From assembly GCF_900156165.1 (NCBI RefSeq), contig NZ_FTMY01000019.1, positions 1-64,000 of the forward strand: a stretch of 64,000 nucleotides of DNA, given 5' to 3'. This document shows positions 61,531 to 64,000 of this stretch, in pieces. Origin of the DNA: Pseudacidovorax sp. RU35E. Its GTDB lineage: Bacteria; Pseudomonadota; Gammaproteobacteria; Burkholderiales; Burkholderiaceae_C. The translations under genes and the position numbers were made by a program. Under the pieces are notes generated by a model that saw only the letters and a program-made list of their open reading frames with translations, was not told the DNA's origin and searched no databases. The first letter of the stretch is position 1, and each line of letters opens with the position of its first letter.

Positions 61531-62753
61531 AAAAACAATCTCTTCCCTTGGCAGGACTGCGCGTTGCAGATTTCTGCTGGCTGGGCGCCGGTTCGTACAC
61601 CACCAAAATGCTCGCGGACATGGGCGCCGACGTGATCAAGATTGAAAGTGCCGCCCGCATCGACTCCCTGCGAATGGCTGCGCCCTACAAGGATGGCATT
61701 CCGGGCGTGAACCGCAGCGGCTACTTCGCCGATCGCAACACCAGCAAGCGCAGCATCACGCTGGACATGAAGCATCCGAAGGCACTGGCATTGGCCCGCC
61801 GTCTGATCGAAAAAAGCGACATCATCGCGAACAACTTCACCCCGGGCGTGATGCAGAAGTTCGGTCTCGGGTACGAAGCGGTGCGCGAGATGAAGCCCGA
61901 CATCATCTACCTCGCCATGTCGATGCAGGGCGCTGAGGGTCCAGAGCGCAACTACCTCGGCTACGGCGCCAGTATGGTCTCGCTCACCGGGCTTCACGAA
62001 CTGAGCGGCCTGCCAGACCGGGAGCCTGCGGGAACGGGCACGAACTATCCAGACCATGTGCCCAACCCCTGTCATGCCGCCTTTGCGTTGATGGCCGCGT
62101 TGCGCCATCGCCGCCGGACCGGCAAAGGCCAGATGATCGACCTCGCCCAGATCGAGCCGACGGTGGCATTGTTGGGACCCACCCTTCTGGACCTGACGAT
62201 CAACGGGCGCGTGCAGCAGCGCTGCGGCAACGATCACGCGCACTGCGCACCGCACGGTGTGTTTCCGTGTCGCGGTGAAGACGCCTGGATCGCGATCGCG
62301 GTGCGGGACGATGCGACCTGGGCACGCCTTCGCACAGTACTGGGCTCGCCGGACTGGGCCATGGAAGAACGGTGGACCACTGCCGAGGCGCGTATTTCAG
62401 GCTCGACGCGCCTGAATGAGCTGCTCGCTCTCGCGACCGAAACCTGGCACGCCGCAGAACTGATGTCGGCGCTTCAAACACAGGGCGTGCCAGCGGGGGT
62501 CGTCCAGACTGCGGCCGATGTGGTCGACAGGGATCCACAACTGCATCACCGGGGGCATTGGGTGACCCTGGACCACCCCGAGATGGGCGAGGCGCTCTAC
62601 AACGCCCCACCCTTCCGCTCATCGCGCGTCACCGTCGGTCTCCAGGGGCCTGCACCCATGCTCGGGCAGCACACCCGCGAGGTGCTTCGCGAACTGATGG
62701 ACGTCGGAGATGCCGAGTACGAGCAACTGCAAACCGAACAGGTGCTTCGGTAA
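61527..62753 (+). CDS. CaiB/BaiF-type CoA transferase, second subunit of an adjacent pair
   Basis: A GTG start overlaps the previous stop. The 408-aa protein has LRVADFCWLGAGSYTTKML, NTSKRSITLDMK and EGPERNYLGYGASMVSLTGL. It also has Glu (Glu210 in QMIDLAQIEP) at the catalytic Asp position. It is clearly a paralogue of its neighbour. Together they would move CoA to a carboxylic substrate; the Glu residues raise the question of how. Confidence 0.92.
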   Translation: MKKQSLPLAGLRVADFCWLGAGSYTTKMLADMGADVIKIESAARIDSLRMAAPYKDGIPGVNRSGYFADRNTSKRSITLDMKHPKALALARRLIEKSDIIANNFTPGVMQKFGLGYEAVREMKPDIIYLAMSMQGAEGPERNYLGYGASMVSLTGLHELSGLPDREPAGTGTNYPDHVPNPCHAAFALMAALRHRRRTGKGQMIDLAQIEPTVALLGPTLLDLTINGRVQQRCGNDHAHCAPHGVFPCRGEDAWIAIAVRDDATWARLRTVLGSPDWAMEERWTTAEARISGSTRLNELLALATETWHAAELMSALQTQGVPAGVVQTAADVVDRDPQLHHRGHWVTLDHPEMGEALYNAPPFRSSRVTVGLQGPAPMLGQHTREVLRELMDVGDAEYEQLQTEQVLR

Positions 62754-62804
62754 GAAGCATCACGTGCCTTCGGGCGCATCAACAACACCTGACGGAGACT
62801 ATCA

Positions 62805-63950
62805 ATGCACCATCTGCGCGACAAGACTGCCATCGTTGGCGTCGGCGCCACTGAGCAAGGCAAGCTGCCAGGTTCCACACCGCTCACCCTGGCCGTGGAG
62901 GCATTCAAGCGCGCCATCGACGACGCCGGCCTCAAGAAAGAACAGATCGACGGCCTGATGACCATGGCCGGCACCACCTCGCCAGAGGGGCCGCTCAACT
63001 ATCTGCGCGTTGGCGAGGCGCTAGGCATCGATCCACGTTTCACCGGCACCTTCAACATGGGCGGCGGCACCGCGGGCGCCCTGCTCCAACAGGCGGCACT
63101 GGCCGTGAACGCGGGCATGGCGAACTACGTCGCCTGCGTCTTCGGAGACTCGGCGGCCACGGGAGGGTACAAGTTCGACAAAGCAGCCGGCTGGGGAGAC
63201 TCGTGGGGCATCTGGGGCTTCATGGCAGCCGCAGGCAACAGCGCCATCACGGCCAGCCGGCACATGGCGCTTTACGGAACTACAAGCCGCCAACTCGGCG
63301 AGATCGCGGTGACCTGCCGCCATCACGCATCAATGAATCCGAATGCCATCATGCGCACGCCGATGACCATTGAAGACCACCAAGCATCCCGCTGGATCGT
63401 CGAGCCGCTGCATCTTCTGGATTGCTGCCTCATCTCCGATGGTGGGGTCTGCGTCATTGTCACGACACCGGAACGGGCGAAAGACCTGAAGCATCCGCTG
63501 GTCCTCATCGCGGGCATGGGACAGGCCTACACGACACGCAACATGGACAACGAGGACTGGTGGTATGTCCCGCATCAGAAGCTGGCGGTCAACGACGCGT
63601 ACGCGATGGCAGGCGTGGGCCCGAAGGACATCGACGTCGCCCAGCTGTACGACAACTTCACCAGCAGCGTGCTGCTGTGGTTCGAACACGGGGGGTTCTG
63701 CAAGGTTGGAGAGTCAGGCAGCTTTGTGGAAGGAGGCAGGATCCGTCTGGGCGGCGAACTGCCCATCAACACGGCCGGCGGCAACCTGTCGGAGTCCTAC
63801 ATGGAGGGCTGGCTGCACATCGTCGAAGGTGTGCGGCAGATGCGGGGCGAATGCGGGGTCCGGCAGGTCAAGGGCGCCGAAGTCTGCCTCGTGACCGGCA
63901 GGGGCCGAGAGCTCAACTGCGCCAATGCCAACATCCTGCGGAAGGGCTGA
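62805..63950 (+). CDS. Thiolase-like (SCP2/lipid-transfer-protein type) enzyme, probable aldolase partner of a DUF35 protein
   Basis: The 381-aa protein has the SCP2-thiolase layout: KTAIVGVGATEQGKLPG, VEAFKRAIDDAGLKKEQIDG, AQLYDNFTSSVLLWFEHGGF and INTAGGNLSESYMEG near the end. The usual nucleophilic Cys near residue 86 is replaced by glycines (FNMGGGTAGA), and the C-terminal GHP-x-GATG motif is absent. This matches the Ltp2-like group, where such proteins form retro-aldolases with a DUF35 partner. The partner's start follows directly. Confidence 0.88.
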   Translation: MHHLRDKTAIVGVGATEQGKLPGSTPLTLAVEAFKRAIDDAGLKKEQIDGLMTMAGTTSPEGPLNYLRVGEALGIDPRFTGTFNMGGGTAGALLQQAALAVNAGMANYVACVFGDSAATGGYKFDKAAGWGDSWGIWGFMAAAGNSAITASRHMALYGTTSRQLGEIAVTCRHHASMNPNAIMRTPMTIEDHQASRWIVEPLHLLDCCLISDGGVCVIVTTPERAKDLKHPLVLIAGMGQAYTTRNMDNEDWWYVPHQKLAVNDAYAMAGVGPKDIDVAQLYDNFTSSVLLWFEHGGFCKVGESGSFVEGGRIRLGGELPINTAGGNLSESYMEGWLHIVEGVRQMRGECGVRQVKGAEVCLVTGRGRELNCANANILRKG

Positions 63951-63951
63951 G

Positions 63952-64000
63952 ATGACCATGGACTACCTCAAACCGCTCCCTACCCTCACCGAGAGCAATC
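63952..64000 (+). CDS. Start of a DUF35-type (zinc ribbon/OB-fold) gene, cut by the window end
   Basis: One base after the thiolase-like stop an ATG opens MTMDYLKPLPTLTESN, which resembles the N-terminus of Zn-ribbon/OB-fold acyl-CoA-associated (DUF35) proteins that partner SCP2-type thiolases. Only 16 residues are visible, so the call depends mostly on context. The ATG at 63958 is an alternative start. Confidence 0.65.
   Translation, partial: MTMDYLKPLPTLTESN

Noticed and set aside
1-64000. CRISPR array, tRNA/rRNA genes or a replication origin
   Set aside because: No spaced identical repeats, no recognisable cloverleaf or rRNA segments and no DnaA-box cluster were noticed by eye; a dedicated tRNA scan was not possible.

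Overview
The window looks like chromosomal DNA of a GC-rich betaproteobacterium of the order Burkholderiales, probably Comamonadaceae or Alcaligenaceae (Variovorax-, Acidovorax- or Bordetella-like). This is inferred from five intact Bug/TctC periplasmic binding proteins plus one clear and one possible remnant, many LysR regulators, CaiB/BaiF CoA transferases, a BKACE enzyme and MmgE/PrpD. No rRNA, tRNA or CRISPR array was seen.

Region 1 (1-11.3 kb) is an accessory island. It starts inside an IS3-type insertion sequence. It carries a leftward defence operon: kwaA, kwaB, an unknown 110-aa protein and a TIR-like effector, that is, a Kiwa system joined to a predicted NAD-type TIR protein. A near-perfect LexA (SOS) box lies upstream, in front of a 66-aa ORF. 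To the right is a plasmid/ICE-like cassette row: a zinc-ribbon/glycine-zipper protein, a DUF932 protein, a YqaJ exonuclease, a 38-aa membrane peptide, a recombination-directionality-factor-like protein, an XRE regulator, small membrane and lipoproteins and a J-domain protein. Strong perfect hairpins separate several of these. A decayed IS30 transposase ends the island.

Region 2 (11.9-19.3 kb) holds LigD with a DUF3606 protein, then a D-amino-acid type operon (HAD hydrolase, Bug receptor, D-threonine aldolase/D-serine dehydratase-like enzyme, RidA) under a divergent LysR gene.

Region 3 (19.3-27.7 kb) is partly decayed. It has an IS5/IS1182-type fragment, a frameshifted Bug gene, a truncated PAS protein and IS3 fragments. 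Between them are an intact set of two cupins, a carboxymuconolactone-decarboxylase-like protein and a LysR regulator, and a DUF6152/DUF6644 pair.

Region 4 (27.7-46.6 kb) holds catabolic gene sets: FMO, SDR, Bug, BKACE, CMD and amidohydrolase with LysR; a Bug gene divergent from an Ldh_2-family gene that lacks the usual catalytic histidines; and two MFS transporters, each followed by a cyclophilin-like protein, with SDRs, a metallo-beta-lactamase-fold hydrolase and a Tat-exported alpha/beta hydrolase, plus LysR and IclR regulators.

Region 5 (46.6-64 kb) is mostly leftward: PQQ-dependent quinohaemoprotein dehydrogenase, a two-subunit exported molybdenum hydroxylase, TonB receptor, HiPIP, Bug, MmgE/PrpD, CoA transferase, a BadI/MenB-like hydratase and another Bug. 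A divergent rightward operon has two adjacent CoA-transferase subunits, a thiolase-like protein without a visible nucleophilic cysteine and the start of a DUF35-type gene. Together these suggest uptake, periplasmic oxidation and CoA-dependent side-chain degradation of an aromatic or alicyclic acid. The substrate cannot be read from the sequence.
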